35,942 nt of DNA from a virus. Numbering within the stretch: position 1 is the first letter of the stretch; each line of letters opens with the position of its first letter. Of the stretch, positions 8,243 to 14,471 are shown piece by piece. The stretch covers positions 1-35,942 of the IMG/VR virus record IMGVR_UViG_3300009184_000014, one strand, 5' to 3'. The translations under genes and the position numbers were made by a program. Below the pieces are notes generated by a model. That model was not told the origin of the DNA, searched no databases, and worked only from the letters and a program-made list of their open reading frames with translations.

Positions 8243-8602
8243 TTAACTCTTAAATTTAAGTAGGTAGATGGTGGTGTCGATTTCTTGCGCGATGTTATCG
8301 ATCAATTGAACAATCTCTGAATCTTGTGGCAAGTCACCCCTAGCGTCTTTTACAAATGCTTGTAACGACTGTAGGTACGCCAATGGTTCTTTTGGCTGGT
8401 GGTATGTGCTAGGAAATTGGGTAATCTGACCATAGATGCCAAAAAAAGTTTCCGCCAAATCGTCTGTGAGCGATATGATGCGCTCGTAAAAACCGCCTAA
8501 AGCCTTGTGTTTAGCGTAGGACTTGGTAGCCCAATGGAAAAAATGGGCATTTGTCCCCGAATGTAGCAATGTTGCTAGGAATAAAGCCATCGATTTTTCC
8601 AT
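8243..8602 (-). CDS. DUF5856-like (Dps/ferritin-like helical) protein
   Basis: 119 aa, all-helical pattern. Residues HFFHWATKSYAKHKALGGFY followed by DLAETFFGIYGQ resemble the DUF5856 phage family and, more distantly, the Dps fold where His, Asp and Glu residues in the first helices bind iron. Whether metal is bound is unknown. The ATG at 8602 has an ideal ribosome binding site (AGGAG, 6-base spacer). It follows the VRR-NUC gene by 22 bases and heads the run of late minus-strand genes leading to the terminase. Confidence 0.65.
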   Translation of the reverse strand: MEKSMALFLATLLHSGTNAHFFHWATKSYAKHKALGGFYERIISLTDDLAETFFGIYGQITQFPSTYHQPKEPLAYLQSLQAFVKDARGDLPQDSEIVQLIDNIAQEIDTTIYLLKFKS

Positions 8603-8624
8603 AAAACGCTCCTTTTGCGCTATT

Positions 8625-8909
8625 TTATAACACTTTTTGTATTATTCCTAACGCTCTGATGGCGGCATCCACACTATCCACACGACTGACTGCGCCACCC
8701 TTCCACTTGCCCATAAAGTCTAGCTGGTCAGATGTAAACTTGGCTTTGGCATCGCGCTTAATTTCCATCAGCAAAGTTTCATTTTGGTAGCCCACCAATA
8801 AATCAGGACATCCGTGCTTCATTGACGCTAAAGAAACAACAGTTGCGCCTGCATCACGCAATGCTTTGACTATTTCTTTGTGGTTAGTATCAATTCGTGC
8901 GTATGTCAT
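8625..8909 (-). CDS. VRR-NUC domain nuclease
   Basis: 94 aa, stand-alone VRR-NUC (PD-(D/E)XK superfamily). The core GCPDLLVGY followed by LLMEIKRD provides the metal-binding Asp and the E-x-K catalytic motif; a C-terminal VDSVDAAIRAL helix is typical. Members cut branched DNA such as Holliday junctions, useful to resolve replication intermediates before packaging. It is the first gene of the leftward late unit, divergent from the metallophosphoesterase gene at 8967. Confidence 0.85.
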   Translation of the reverse strand: MTYARIDTNHKEIVKALRDAGATVVSLASMKHGCPDLLVGYQNETLLMEIKRDAKAKFTSDQLDFMGKWKGGAVSRVDSVDAAIRALGIIQKVL

Positions 8910-8966
8910 TGATTTTCCATTAAAATAGATTAGTATGAGCTAACTTTACCATTATAAAGGTTTTAT

Positions 8967-9926
8967 ATGGGCGGCTATTATCTGACGGATGAGCAATTTA
9001 TAGAAGAATGGAAAAAGATAGGGTCACCCCTTACATTTGCCAAAATTCACAAGCTGTCCGAAAGATCGGTATATAACCGCAGGCGGTCAGTAGAAACAAG
9101 ACACTCAATAACCCTTCCCAGCTTTAACGATACTAGATTAAATGATTACAAAAAGACAGAACAGACTGTCGGCAATACCCGCAGGGGCATGGATTTAGAA
9201 AAAGGTAGGATTATTGTATTTTCTGATGCCCATTTTTGGCCCGACCAAACCACTACAGCGTTCAAAGCGTTGCTAGAAATGATTAAAGAGTTTAAGCCTA
9301 CCGCCATCGTGTGCAACGGTGACGCGCTGGATGGGGCATCAATTAGCAGGTTTCCAAGACAGGATTGGGATGCGTTACCTACGGTCAAACAAGAACTTGA
9401 AGCTTGCCAGTACTTTTTGGGTGAAATTGAAGCCGTAGCTAAAGGGGCAAAGTTATATTGGCCGCTGGGCAATCACGATGCTAGGCTTGAAATGCGGATC
9501 ATAGAGAACCTTCCAGCCTTTGAAGGGGTGAGGGGTACAACTCTTAAAGAATACTTCCCTGCGTGGCTTCCTTGCTGGTCATTTTGGGTCAATGAAGATA
9601 CCTGCATTAAGCATCGATGGAAAGGTGGATTTAGTGCTGGTCGCGCTAACGCTTTAAATTCAGGCGTTAATATGATTACAGGGCATACGCACCATTTATC
9701 TTGTATGCCAGTAGGAGATTTTAATGGAACGCGTTGGGGGGTTCAGACAGGTACTTTAGCAGACATCAATGGTCAGCAATTTGCCTATACGGAAGATACC
9801 CCAAAAGATTGGAATAGTGGTTTTGTCATGCTTTCTTTTGAGCGCAATAGGCTTTTACAGCCCGAAATGATTAGGGTTTGGGGCGAGGATGAAGTCGAAT
9901 TTCGCGGTAAGATACACGGTGTATGA
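8967..9926 (+). CDS. Metallophosphoesterase with N-terminal helix-turn-helix-like region
   Basis: 319 aa. Residues 11-45 (FIEEWKKIGSPLTFAKIHKL, SERSVYNRRR) look like a helix-turn-helix DNA-binding segment. From residue 80 a calcineurin-like dinuclear metal core is complete: FSDAHF (D87, H89), NGDALDG (D119), LGNHDAR (N169, H170, D171) and GHTHH (239-243). Phage proteins of this layout are often suspected Mre11/SbcD-like nucleases; a phosphatase role is also possible. ATG at 8967 with AAAGG upstream. It overlaps the SprT-like gene by ATGA, forming a two-gene island on the plus strand between two minus-strand operons. Confidence 0.85.
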   Translation: MGGYYLTDEQFIEEWKKIGSPLTFAKIHKLSERSVYNRRRSVETRHSITLPSFNDTRLNDYKKTEQTVGNTRRGMDLEKGRIIVFSDAHFWPDQTTTAFKALLEMIKEFKPTAIVCNGDALDGASISRFPRQDWDALPTVKQELEACQYFLGEIEAVAKGAKLYWPLGNHDARLEMRIIENLPAFEGVRGTTLKEYFPAWLPCWSFWVNEDTCIKHRWKGGFSAGRANALNSGVNMITGHTHHLSCMPVGDFNGTRWGVQTGTLADINGQQFAYTEDTPKDWNSGFVMLSFERNRLLQPEMIRVWGEDEVEFRGKIHGV

Positions 9927-10270
9927 AGATCACGCCCAAAATCCTTGAAGGCATTTATCTTACTTTAGCCAAATGCCAGCCATTTTTGATGTGGGACATA
10001 CCACCCAGCGAGCTATGTCGCTTTGAAGTTGTAAACGACCATACGGTAATGGCTACCTACGAATACGATGAATCCCTAGCAAAGCCGCATATCTTCTGTA
10101 TATCTAAAGCTAGGTGCGGTCACTACGATACCGTCACTAGGTCAATGGCCCACGAAATGATCCATTGTTCCCGCCATAAGACAGGTAAATGGACATTGCA
10201 CGATGCTACATTTAAGCGTAGAAAGATGCTTGTGGGCCAAGAACTAGGTTTTGACGGACACGAACTTTAA
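9923..10270 (+). CDS. SprT-like zinc metallopeptidase domain protein
   Basis: 115 aa. The zinc-binding motif AHEMIH (H77, E78, H81) is followed by H93 in TLHDATFKRR, the arrangement of SprT/Spartan-like proteases, which in cells cleave DNA-protein crosslinks. In phages the role is not established. The ATG overlaps the end of the metallophosphoesterase gene by 4 bases. The stop codon directly abuts the stop of the opposing 36-aa gene, with no spacer. Confidence 0.8.
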   Translation: MKITPKILEGIYLTLAKCQPFLMWDIPPSELCRFEVVNDHTVMATYEYDESLAKPHIFCISKARCGHYDTVTRSMAHEMIHCSRHKTGKWTLHDATFKRRKMLVGQELGFDGHEL

Positions 10271-10381
10271 TTACTTGCTAAAGTTTTTTAAAGACTTTAA
10301 AAAGCAATCAATCCAAAAGTCATAAACTTGCATGGCTTGTTCGGATAATTTTTCAAACTTCTTTAATTGATCTTCGTACAT
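10271..10381 (-). CDS. Micro-protein, 36 aa
   Basis: MYEDQLKKFEKLSEQAMQVY starts a 36-residue amphipathic helical peptide ending KNFSK. It has a strong ribosome binding site (TAGGAG, 6 bases before the ATG at 10381) and a perfect TATAAT box about 33 bases upstream on the same strand (10414-10419). Converges with the SprT-like gene with zero gap. An imperfect AT-rich hairpin (10275-10307) inside its 3' end might slow transcription from both sides. No family recognised. Confidence 0.6.
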   Translation of the reverse strand: MYEDQLKKFEKLSEQAMQVYDFWIDCFLKSLKNFSK

Positions 10382-10400
10382 AGCAATCTCCTATTAAATG

Positions 10401-10419
10401 TTGCAATGCAATAATTATA
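10401..10419 (-). promoter_or_regulatory. Possible promoter for the 36-aa gene, with a TTGCA palindrome
   Basis: On the minus strand TATAAT (10414-10419) lies upstream of the 36-aa gene; no good -35 is visible at 17 bases. Immediately downstream of the -10 is an 11-base palindrome, TTGCA-A-TGCAA (10401-10411), placed where it could serve as an operator. It does not match the TTAAG-N4-CTTAA operator used elsewhere. Confidence 0.4.
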
Positions 10420-10448
10420 CACAAATTTTGGTATACCGCTGGTATGTA

Positions 10449-10592
10449 TCATTTAGCCATGATGTAAAGCCCGACATTTGAAAAGGCGTAGCCTGTATAT
10501 ACAACTGCCATAGGCAGGTTACCTTTTACACCCTGTTCTATGCCAATGTACAGGTAGATAAGACCTGTAACAATGATTAGCCAGCTACTCAC
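10449..10592 (-). CDS. Small two-segment membrane protein
   Basis: 47 aa, GTG start overlapping the last 8 bases of the HNH gene. Two hydrophobic segments are evident: SSWLIIVTGLIYLYIGIEQ near the N-terminus and MAVVYTGYAFSNVGLYIMAK at the C-terminus. Likely an inner-membrane hairpin protein. In an early replication operon such a protein might act in superinfection exclusion or host takeover, but there is no direct evidence. Confidence 0.6.
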   Translation of the reverse strand: MSSWLIIVTGLIYLYIGIEQGVKGNLPMAVVYTGYAFSNVGLYIMAK

Positions 10593-10857
10593 CTATAAGC
10601 CTTTTTGTTTGCTCAAGGAGTTCTTCTTCTGTGATTTGGTATTCCAACTCGAACCGTTTACGACCCATTCCGTGAATACTGGTATTTGATCCTCTATGGT
10701 GGTACGGGCATAACGGGATAACAGGGGCATTACTTCTTTTGCCAGTTCGTCTAATGTGATGCAATTCTGCTGGCGTTTCACCAAGCTGGAGATGCCTACA
10801 TAATGAGCATCCCAGTTCAGCAATTTTTCGGTTGCGTAGTTTTTCATTTTTTGTCAT
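10585..10857 (-). CDS. HNH nuclease related to the Ref family
   Basis: 90 aa. GCSLCRHL (C17, C20), ELHHIR (H33, H34), PLCPYHHRG (C50, H53, H54) and SIHGMGRKRFE form a zinc-bound beta-beta-alpha metal fold resembling the P1 Ref recombination-enhancement nuclease and related phage proteins. P1 Ref works with RecA to cut at displacement loops. The ATG at 10857 lies inside the end of the preceding nuclease-like gene (14-base overlap). A role in recombination or genome processing is likely by family. Confidence 0.8.
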   Translation of the reverse strand: MTKNEKLRNRKIAELGCSLCRHLQLGETPAELHHIRRTGKRSNAPVIPLCPYHHRGSNTSIHGMGRKRFELEYQITEEELLEQTKRLIGE

Positions 10858-11398
10858 TTTTTATGCTGTTAAACAATTCACCCCAGTTATGTATCTGATA
10901 AATCAAATCTTCGTTTTCAATCTCGTAGGTGTCTGCTTTTAACTCAAAAGTAGTGCCGTTAGTTCTTTCGCGAATCGTACCCTTTTCGTAAAACTTGGCA
11001 AGCCATAAAAAGGTTGCCTTTGGTAACCAACCACAGATAGTCAGCTTGTAGTCAATAGTGTTTAGGCTAGAAAATATGTAGCCATCAACATTAAACCTAG
11101 TCTGTGACGCGATTAGATTATTAACATACTTTAGGGTCGGTGTGACTGTGCGCCCCATTGTCTTGATGTCTATCTTCTTGCCGTGTATTACAAAGTCTAC
11201 GCCACCATCATGCGTTGTGGTCGGTTGCATAAACGGTAAACCTAACGCGTGGGCCATCATATTCTGACCGATAACACCAACTAACTGCTGGTCTTTAGTA
11301 CCATTTGAGTTATCAGGGCGCATTCCCAAGTTGTTATGCTCAACAAACTCTTTGCTTGCATCTATAACTAGCTGGGGGACTGATACATTAAACGCCAT
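10844..11398 (-). CDS. Probable PD-(D/E)XK-type nuclease
   Basis: 184 aa. GVIGQNMMAHALG is followed by HDGGVDFVIHGKKIDIKTMG, which reads as the D...D-x-K core of a restriction-endonuclease-like fold (Asp in GGVDF, DIK as the catalytic pair). Proteins of this kind appear singly in phage early regions and can be resolvase-like or anti-host nucleases. It overlaps both neighbours (start overlapped by the 57-aa gene, stop by the HNH gene), so it is firmly part of the leftward operon. Confidence 0.65.
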   Translation of the reverse strand: MAFNVSVPQLVIDASKEFVEHNNLGMRPDNSNGTKDQQLVGVIGQNMMAHALGLPFMQPTTTHDGGVDFVIHGKKIDIKTMGRTVTPTLKYVNNLIASQTRFNVDGYIFSSLNTIDYKLTICGWLPKATFLWLAKFYEKGTIRERTNGTTFELKADTYEIENEDLIYQIHNWGELFNSIKNDKK

Positions 11399-11561
11399 TA
11401 ATGTAGTCTACAGTCAACTGTTCTAGCTTTTCTGCGCTTTCGGCAATGTCTACGCTTAACTCTAGCATCTGCGTAGGATTTGCAGACTTAAGTGATTCGT
11501 CATACATCTTGCACAAAAGTTTAAGGATTAAAAATTCTTCGGTTACTTTTAATGTGGTCAT
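11388..11561 (-). CDS. Small acidic helical protein, 57 aa
   Basis: Starts MTTLKVTEEFLILKLLCKMY and ends VDYINGV. Predicted helical, no recognised domain. The ATG at 11561 overlaps the preceding stop as ATGA, and its end overlaps the next start by 11 bases, which supports translation as part of the operon. Confidence 0.65.
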   Translation of the reverse strand: MTTLKVTEEFLILKLLCKMYDESLKSANPTQMLELSVDIAESAEKLEQLTVDYINGV

Positions 11562-11887
11562 TTTAAAATCCTATCTTGAGTTCTGTTTGATACTTCTAGG
11601 GTCTGCCATGTGGCGTGTCTTAACCTAGCCGCTTCCAATTGCCATTTGAGTTTTTCTGCATTTTCTGTAGCTGTTCCAATCGCTTTACATAGATCTTGAT
11701 AATCTTGGCTTCGATAAGCTTCACGCTCCTGCGCCCCAAGTGAATTTTCGTTAGTTTCAGCCATTTTGATAGCTTTAAGCGAACTCTTGAACGCTTCAAG
11801 TTGCGCCAATTCACCTTTTGCTTGTGCATATTTACCTGCGTTTTCTAATATAAAGTCTATACATTGATTTGGGTCTATCTCTCTCAT
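11558..11887 (-). CDS. Conserved phage helical protein
   Basis: 109 aa. MREIDPNQCIDFILENAGKY then alternating charged helices (LAQLEAFKSSLKAI, QDYQDLCKAIGTATE, LKWQLEAARLRH) suggest a helical hairpin or coiled coil. Similar short proteins lie in the replication or recombination regions of many phages, function unknown. ATGA overlaps at both ends. Confidence 0.7.
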   Translation of the reverse strand: MREIDPNQCIDFILENAGKYAQAKGELAQLEAFKSSLKAIKMAETNENSLGAQEREAYRSQDYQDLCKAIGTATENAEKLKWQLEAARLRHATWQTLEVSNRTQDRILK

Positions 11888-12081
11888 TTTCCTAATCTCT
11901 TTTTAATTAACATTTTTATTTCCGCTTCGGTTTCGGGGTTCTGTTGTATTAACTTAACCACCGCATCCCAGCCACGCTTCTTTGCTACACCGATGTACCA
12001 ATCTACTAGGTACGCCTGCTTTACTGCTTTTGGCCTATGAATAATCCCATGAATCATTGACGCAAATGGGTCAGGCTTCAA
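11884..12081 (-). CDS. Small protein in replication operon
   Basis: 65 aa: MKPDPFASMIHGIIHRPKAV, then DWYIGVAKKRGWDAVVKLIQ. The furthest upstream start is TTG at 12081, inside the end of the preceding gene; ATG at 12057 is an alternative that drops eight residues, and neither has a convincing ribosome binding site. No domain recognised. Located directly after the putative replication protein, so a partner role is plausible but unproven. Confidence 0.6.
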   Translation of the reverse strand: MKPDPFASMIHGIIHRPKAVKQAYLVDWYIGVAKKRGWDAVVKLIQQNPETEAEIKMLIKKRLGK

Positions 12082-12442
12082 TTTGCTTTATCTTCTGACT
12101 AATCCTTGATCTTAACGCTTGCCAGCCTTCGCCAGCATAGGGAGTTATACCTATTTCTTGTGCTTTTTTGATGGTCAATTCTTCTGTAGCGTAAAACGGC
12201 AATTCAGGTTTCTTTAGTGGCTCAATATCAAGCTCATCATCGTAGCGACCAGCCCGTAACCAAGACGCGGGGTACGGTATGTAGTCTTTAGCGGTTTCTT
12301 TAATCTTCCAATACTTAAGATGCTGTGGCAGGGCTTCTATGGCCTTTAATTGTTCATCAACAGTCATAGACCGCCAAGCCTTTTCAGCGTCTTTACGGGC
12401 CATCTTACGGGGGTACAGGCCATAAAACACAGCAAATGTCAT
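12071..12442 (-). CDS. Putative replication protein (phage O / helicase-loader C-terminal type)
   Basis: 123 aa. FYGLYPRKMARKDAEKAWRS, then a helix with LKAIEALPQHLKYW and YIPYPASWLRAGRYDDEL match a short region found at the C-terminal end of many phage replication initiators or as a stand-alone protein. The full initiator would have a DNA-binding N-terminal domain, which is absent here. It could recruit host DnaB or be a remnant of a larger protein. The ATG at 12442 overlaps the upstream stop as ATGA. Confidence 0.55.
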   Translation of the reverse strand: MTFAVFYGLYPRKMARKDAEKAWRSMTVDEQLKAIEALPQHLKYWKIKETAKDYIPYPASWLRAGRYDDELDIEPLKKPELPFYATEELTIKKAQEIGITPYAGEGWQALRSRISQKIKQIEA

Positions 12443-12591
12443 TCTACATCCTCGACAAGTAATTGAATTTTAGAAATGATGTCATAAATATGTTTAACAT
12501 CGTTTAAAGATAACTGACCCAGTAATTGCAAAATCTTGATTACCGCGATGTCGTTGTCTAACGGCTGGGGTTTAACTATCGTTTCGATCAT
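12439..12591 (-). CDS. Small acidic protein, 50 aa
   Basis: Starts MIETIVKPQPLDNDIAVIKI and ends LLVEDVE; leucine/isoleucine-rich helices. ATG at 12591 sits 20 bases inside the preceding gene, and its stop overlaps the replication gene as ATGA. No recognised family. Reading-frame overlaps on both sides are the main support. Confidence 0.65.
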   Translation of the reverse strand: MIETIVKPQPLDNDIAVIKILQLLGQLSLNDVKHIYDIISKIQLLVEDVE

Positions 12592-12856
12592 TTAACTGTT
12601 TCCTTAATGCGGCACATTCATCTTCTAACATCTTGGTGTGGTCTGTTTCTTGGTTGTCGGCAAACTTTAAGATAGGCTTATCAAGGGCAAGTTTAGCAAG
12701 CTCGATGTACCTATCGACCTCAAGTCTATCTTCCCCACCAATGGCCGCTTTGCTATGACCCATAGGCTTACCCATCGTGTCGTAGTAGACTTCGCGAATT
12801 TCAAAGTAGTCCTCGTAAGAATTACTCATATTTACTAATCGTAGATTCCAAGTCAT
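12572..12856 (-). CDS. Conserved phage hypothetical protein, first gene of leftward operon
   Basis: 94 aa: MTWNLRLVNMSNSYEDYFEI, then REVYYDTMGKPMGHSKA. Similar proteins are common in the early regions of betaproteobacterial phages, with unknown function. The start is ATG at 12856, preceded by GGAG at a 6-base spacing; an upstream TTG at 12868 is less likely because the GGAG would then fall inside the gene. The C-terminal part (KMLEDECAALRKQLN) is a short coiled coil. The gene lies just downstream of an operator-containing promoter. Confidence 0.75.
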   Translation of the reverse strand: MTWNLRLVNMSNSYEDYFEIREVYYDTMGKPMGHSKAAIGGEDRLEVDRYIELAKLALDKPILKFADNQETDHTKMLEDECAALRKQLNDRNDS

Positions 12857-12884
12857 TTTGTACTCCAAATGTTAATCTAAATGA

Positions 12885-12913
12885 AGTATATGTTAAGTTT
12901 GCTTAAGAGTAAA
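12885..12913 (-). promoter_or_regulatory. Promoter of the leftward operon with embedded operator
   Basis: On the minus strand, TTTACT (12908-12913) and TATACT (12885-12890) are 17 bases apart. The palindrome TTAAG-TTTG-CTTAA (12893-12906, plus-strand reading) fills the spacer, so a bound protein would block RNA polymerase. Predicted transcription starts near 12878, giving a leader of about 20 bases before the ATG at 12856. Confidence 0.7.
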
Positions 12914-12922
12914 TATTTTTTA

Positions 12923-13132
12923 TTAGTGTTGTTTTTTTTCACAATAGGTTGCCCAAAGGTGATAAGCCTTCATCCATTCAAGAAGTTGTACTTGAACTAA
13001 TGCTACCGAAGTTAATGTTCAATCGATATAAGGTTGTCTATCACCATTGTCCTTATAACTTGTGCTGTACCCATTTAAGTCAGCGCGGCTTGCTATCAGG
13101 TGTAGATCAGCCGATGTATTCTTCCACGCCAC
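12923..13132 (-). pseudogene. Possible stop-interrupted small gene
   Basis: One minus-strand frame is open for 70 codons except for a single TGA at 13021-13019. The first half (GTG at 13132, reading VAWKNTSADLHLIASRADLN and on to RQPYID) and the second half (LTSVALVQVQLLEWMKAYHL, ATYCEKKQH, then TAA TAA) are in the same frame and both look protein-like. There is no clear ribosome binding site at the GTG. It could be a decayed gene, a readthrough gene, or chance. The opposite strand has a 63-codon open frame without a good start, which I take as its shadow. The remainder of the 12857-13316 gap holds a promoter and a long hairpin. Confidence 0.3.
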
Positions 13133-13185
13133 CCAGTTAGGTGCTTAATTTCGTTTGGAGTACGAATGGGAATTAACAATAAAAA

Positions 13186-13275
13186 AGGGCTTTAGGGGTA
13201 ACTCTGTGATTGAACGGCTTGGGAAATGCCTCTTTACTTCATTTCCTAAACCCACAGAACTACCTCTAAAACCCT
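13186..13275 (-). terminator. Long double hairpin downstream of the repressor gene (terminator or structured RNA)
   Basis: A 23-bp outer stem (13186-13208 with 13253-13275; 19 Watson-Crick pairs, one G-U, three mismatches) encloses a 7-base bulge and a 13-bp inner stem (13216-13228 with 13240-13252) capped by an 11-base loop. On the minus strand the structure ends in CCC followed by six T, as in a Rho-independent terminator for the repressor transcript. At 90 nt it is much longer than an ordinary terminator and may be a stable small RNA or an attenuator. Confidence 0.65.
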
Positions 13276-13316
13276 AAATTATCGAGTGTTCAACTCCTCA
13301 ATAACTTAATTGTACA

Positions 13317-13547
13317 TCACTTTAATTCAGGCCATATCATTTTATAAGAAAGCGGAAAAAGCTCTTTTCTAGTGATAAGACCAGCACTTTCCTTTTCTAG
13401 GGTCGCGGCAAGGATCACCAACTTATCGTAAGGAATTATGCCGTTTTGCCACATAGACACCGCTGGAACGCTTACCCCTACTAGGTTTGCCACCTTTGTA
13501 GGGCCGCCCAACAACTTAATCATTGCTCTTGTAGATATATTTTCCAT
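13317..13547 (-). CDS. Cro/YdaS-like helix-turn-helix repressor
   Basis: 76 aa. A single helix-turn-helix domain: MIKLLGGPTKVANLVGVSVP, AVSMWQNGIIPYD, then ESAGLITRKELFP and the typical ending IWPELK seen in short Cro/YdaS-family regulators of betaproteobacterial phages. The gene diverges from the early plus-strand operon. A near-perfect operator copy covers its own start codon, consistent with autoregulation. It is the obvious candidate to bind the five TTAAG-N4-CTTAA sites. No integrase is present, so it need not mean a lysogenic lifestyle. Confidence 0.8.
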   Translation of the reverse strand: MENISTRAMIKLLGGPTKVANLVGVSVPAVSMWQNGIIPYDKLVILAATLEKESAGLITRKELFPLSYKMIWPELK

Positions 13548-13559
13548 AAGCTATCTTAA
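13546..13559. promoter_or_regulatory. Operator copy over the repressor start codon
   Basis: ATAAG-CTAT-CTTAA, one base off the TTAAG-N4-CTTAA consensus, overlaps the ATG of the repressor gene (13545-13547). A protein bound here would block transcription elongation or initiation of the repressor, suggesting negative autoregulation. It is the weakest match of the five. Confidence 0.6.
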
Positions 13560-13588
13560 CATTTTTACAACAAATTTCAAATAATCTA

Positions 13589-13617
13589 TTGCAATCTTAT
13601 TTAAGTTGGCTTAATAT
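13589..13617 (+). promoter_or_regulatory. Early rightward promoter with operator
   Basis: TTGCAA (13589-13594) and TAATAT (13612-13617) are separated by 17 bases. The operator TTAAG-TTGG-CTTAA (13601-13614) overlaps the spacer and the -10. TTGCAA is itself palindromic and could also act as a -35 for the opposing repressor promoter. It drives the operon beginning at 13657. Confidence 0.7.
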
Positions 13618-13656
13618 CTAAATACGGTATGTGCCGTGTTAATTAGGAGAACTCGT

Positions 13657-13857
13657 ATGAGTGAGCAAGATCAAGACTTCAATAGCTTCCAAGAACATTT
13701 GGAACGCATCTTTAAAGACCTCGATGACGGAATGATGCTAACTGCCGATAAAATCGGTGACCTTCGTTACGCCTGCGGTTTACCTGCTCCAGTAAGAAAA
13801 AACCCAGTACTACAAGCAGTCTTTGATGACTTTTCAAATATTTTTAGGAACGCATAA
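13657..13857 (+). CDS. Small early protein of unknown function
   Basis: 66 aa: MSEQDQDFNSFQEHLERIFK then LRYACGLPAPVRKNP. Acidic and helical. The ATG at 13657 is chosen because AGGAGA stands 6 bases before it; a longer frame from 13636 lacks such a site. Its stop overlaps the next start as TAATG. First gene of the early operon, immediately before the SSB-like gene. No family recognised. Confidence 0.75.
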   Translation: MSEQDQDFNSFQEHLERIFKDLDDGMMLTADKIGDLRYACGLPAPVRKNPVLQAVFDDFSNIFRNA

Positions 13858-14471
13858 TGATTATTTCAGATAACAGTAAAGAATTTAAAATCGCCCCAGC
13901 AGGGCTTCACATGGCTCGTCTGTACAGCATTATTGATTTGGGCCACCAATCCGTAGAGTGGGCTGGCGAATCCAAGATTATGCACAAGGTCGTGTTGACA
14001 TGGGAGTTGCATGGCGATGACGATGCAGGACTTCCATTACAGACAGACGATAAGAAGCCTTTAATCGTGTCTAAACGCTATACCGTTTCTTTGGGTGACC
14101 AAGCGCGATTGCGTCAAGACCTTGAAAGCTGGTCTAACAAAAAGATGAGCGCAGAGGACAGAAAGAATTTTGACCTCAAAAATTTGTTGGGTAAGTTTTG
14201 CATGGTCAACATTACCCATTCAGAAGATGGCAAGTACGCTAACATCAGCGGTATTAGCCCTGTACCGTCAGCCTTGCGCGCGGCCCAGCCTGAAGGCATT
14301 AACCCTACCAAAATCTTTTGGCTACAGGACTACAAGCAAGAAGATTACGATGCCCTGCCAAAATACTACAAAGAAAAAATTACCGAATCGTCTGAATGGC
14401 GTGGCCAAAAACAGCGTGAAGCTGATGCGCCAAAGTTAGAAGATGATGACTTAAAGGACATCCCCTTCTGA
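13857..14471 (+). CDS. Single-stranded DNA-binding-like protein with SSB-type acidic tail
   Basis: 204 aa. The body (KIAPAGLHMARLYSIIDLGH, VVLTWELHGDD, LIVSKRYTVSLGDQARLRQD, GKFCMVNITHSEDGKYANI) is the pattern of a widespread phage OB-fold-like family found next to recombination exonucleases. The last residues, EDDDLKDIPF, copy the acidic C-terminal tip of bacterial SSB (DDDIPF), which docks host repair and replication proteins. The ATG overlaps the upstream stop, and its stop overlaps the exonuclease ATG (TGATG). Likely coats ssDNA and recruits host partners; DNA binding itself is inferred. Confidence 0.75.
   Translation: MIISDNSKEFKIAPAGLHMARLYSIIDLGHQSVEWAGESKIMHKVVLTWELHGDDDAGLPLQTDDKKPLIVSKRYTVSLGDQARLRQDLESWSNKKMSAEDRKNFDLKNLLGKFCMVNITHSEDGKYANISGISPVPSALRAAQPEGINPTKIFWLQDYKQEDYDALPKYYKEKITESSEWRGQKQREADAPKLEDDDLKDIPF

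Noticed and set aside
12949-13140. Plus-strand 63-codon open frame
   Set aside because: Starts with TTG with no ribosome binding site or promoter, and lies opposite the more gene-like (though TGA-interrupted) minus-strand frame.
13317-13547. Temperate lifestyle implied by a repressor
   Set aside because: No integrase, excisionase, partition genes or attachment site are recognised; Cro/YdaS-like proteins also occur in lytic phages.
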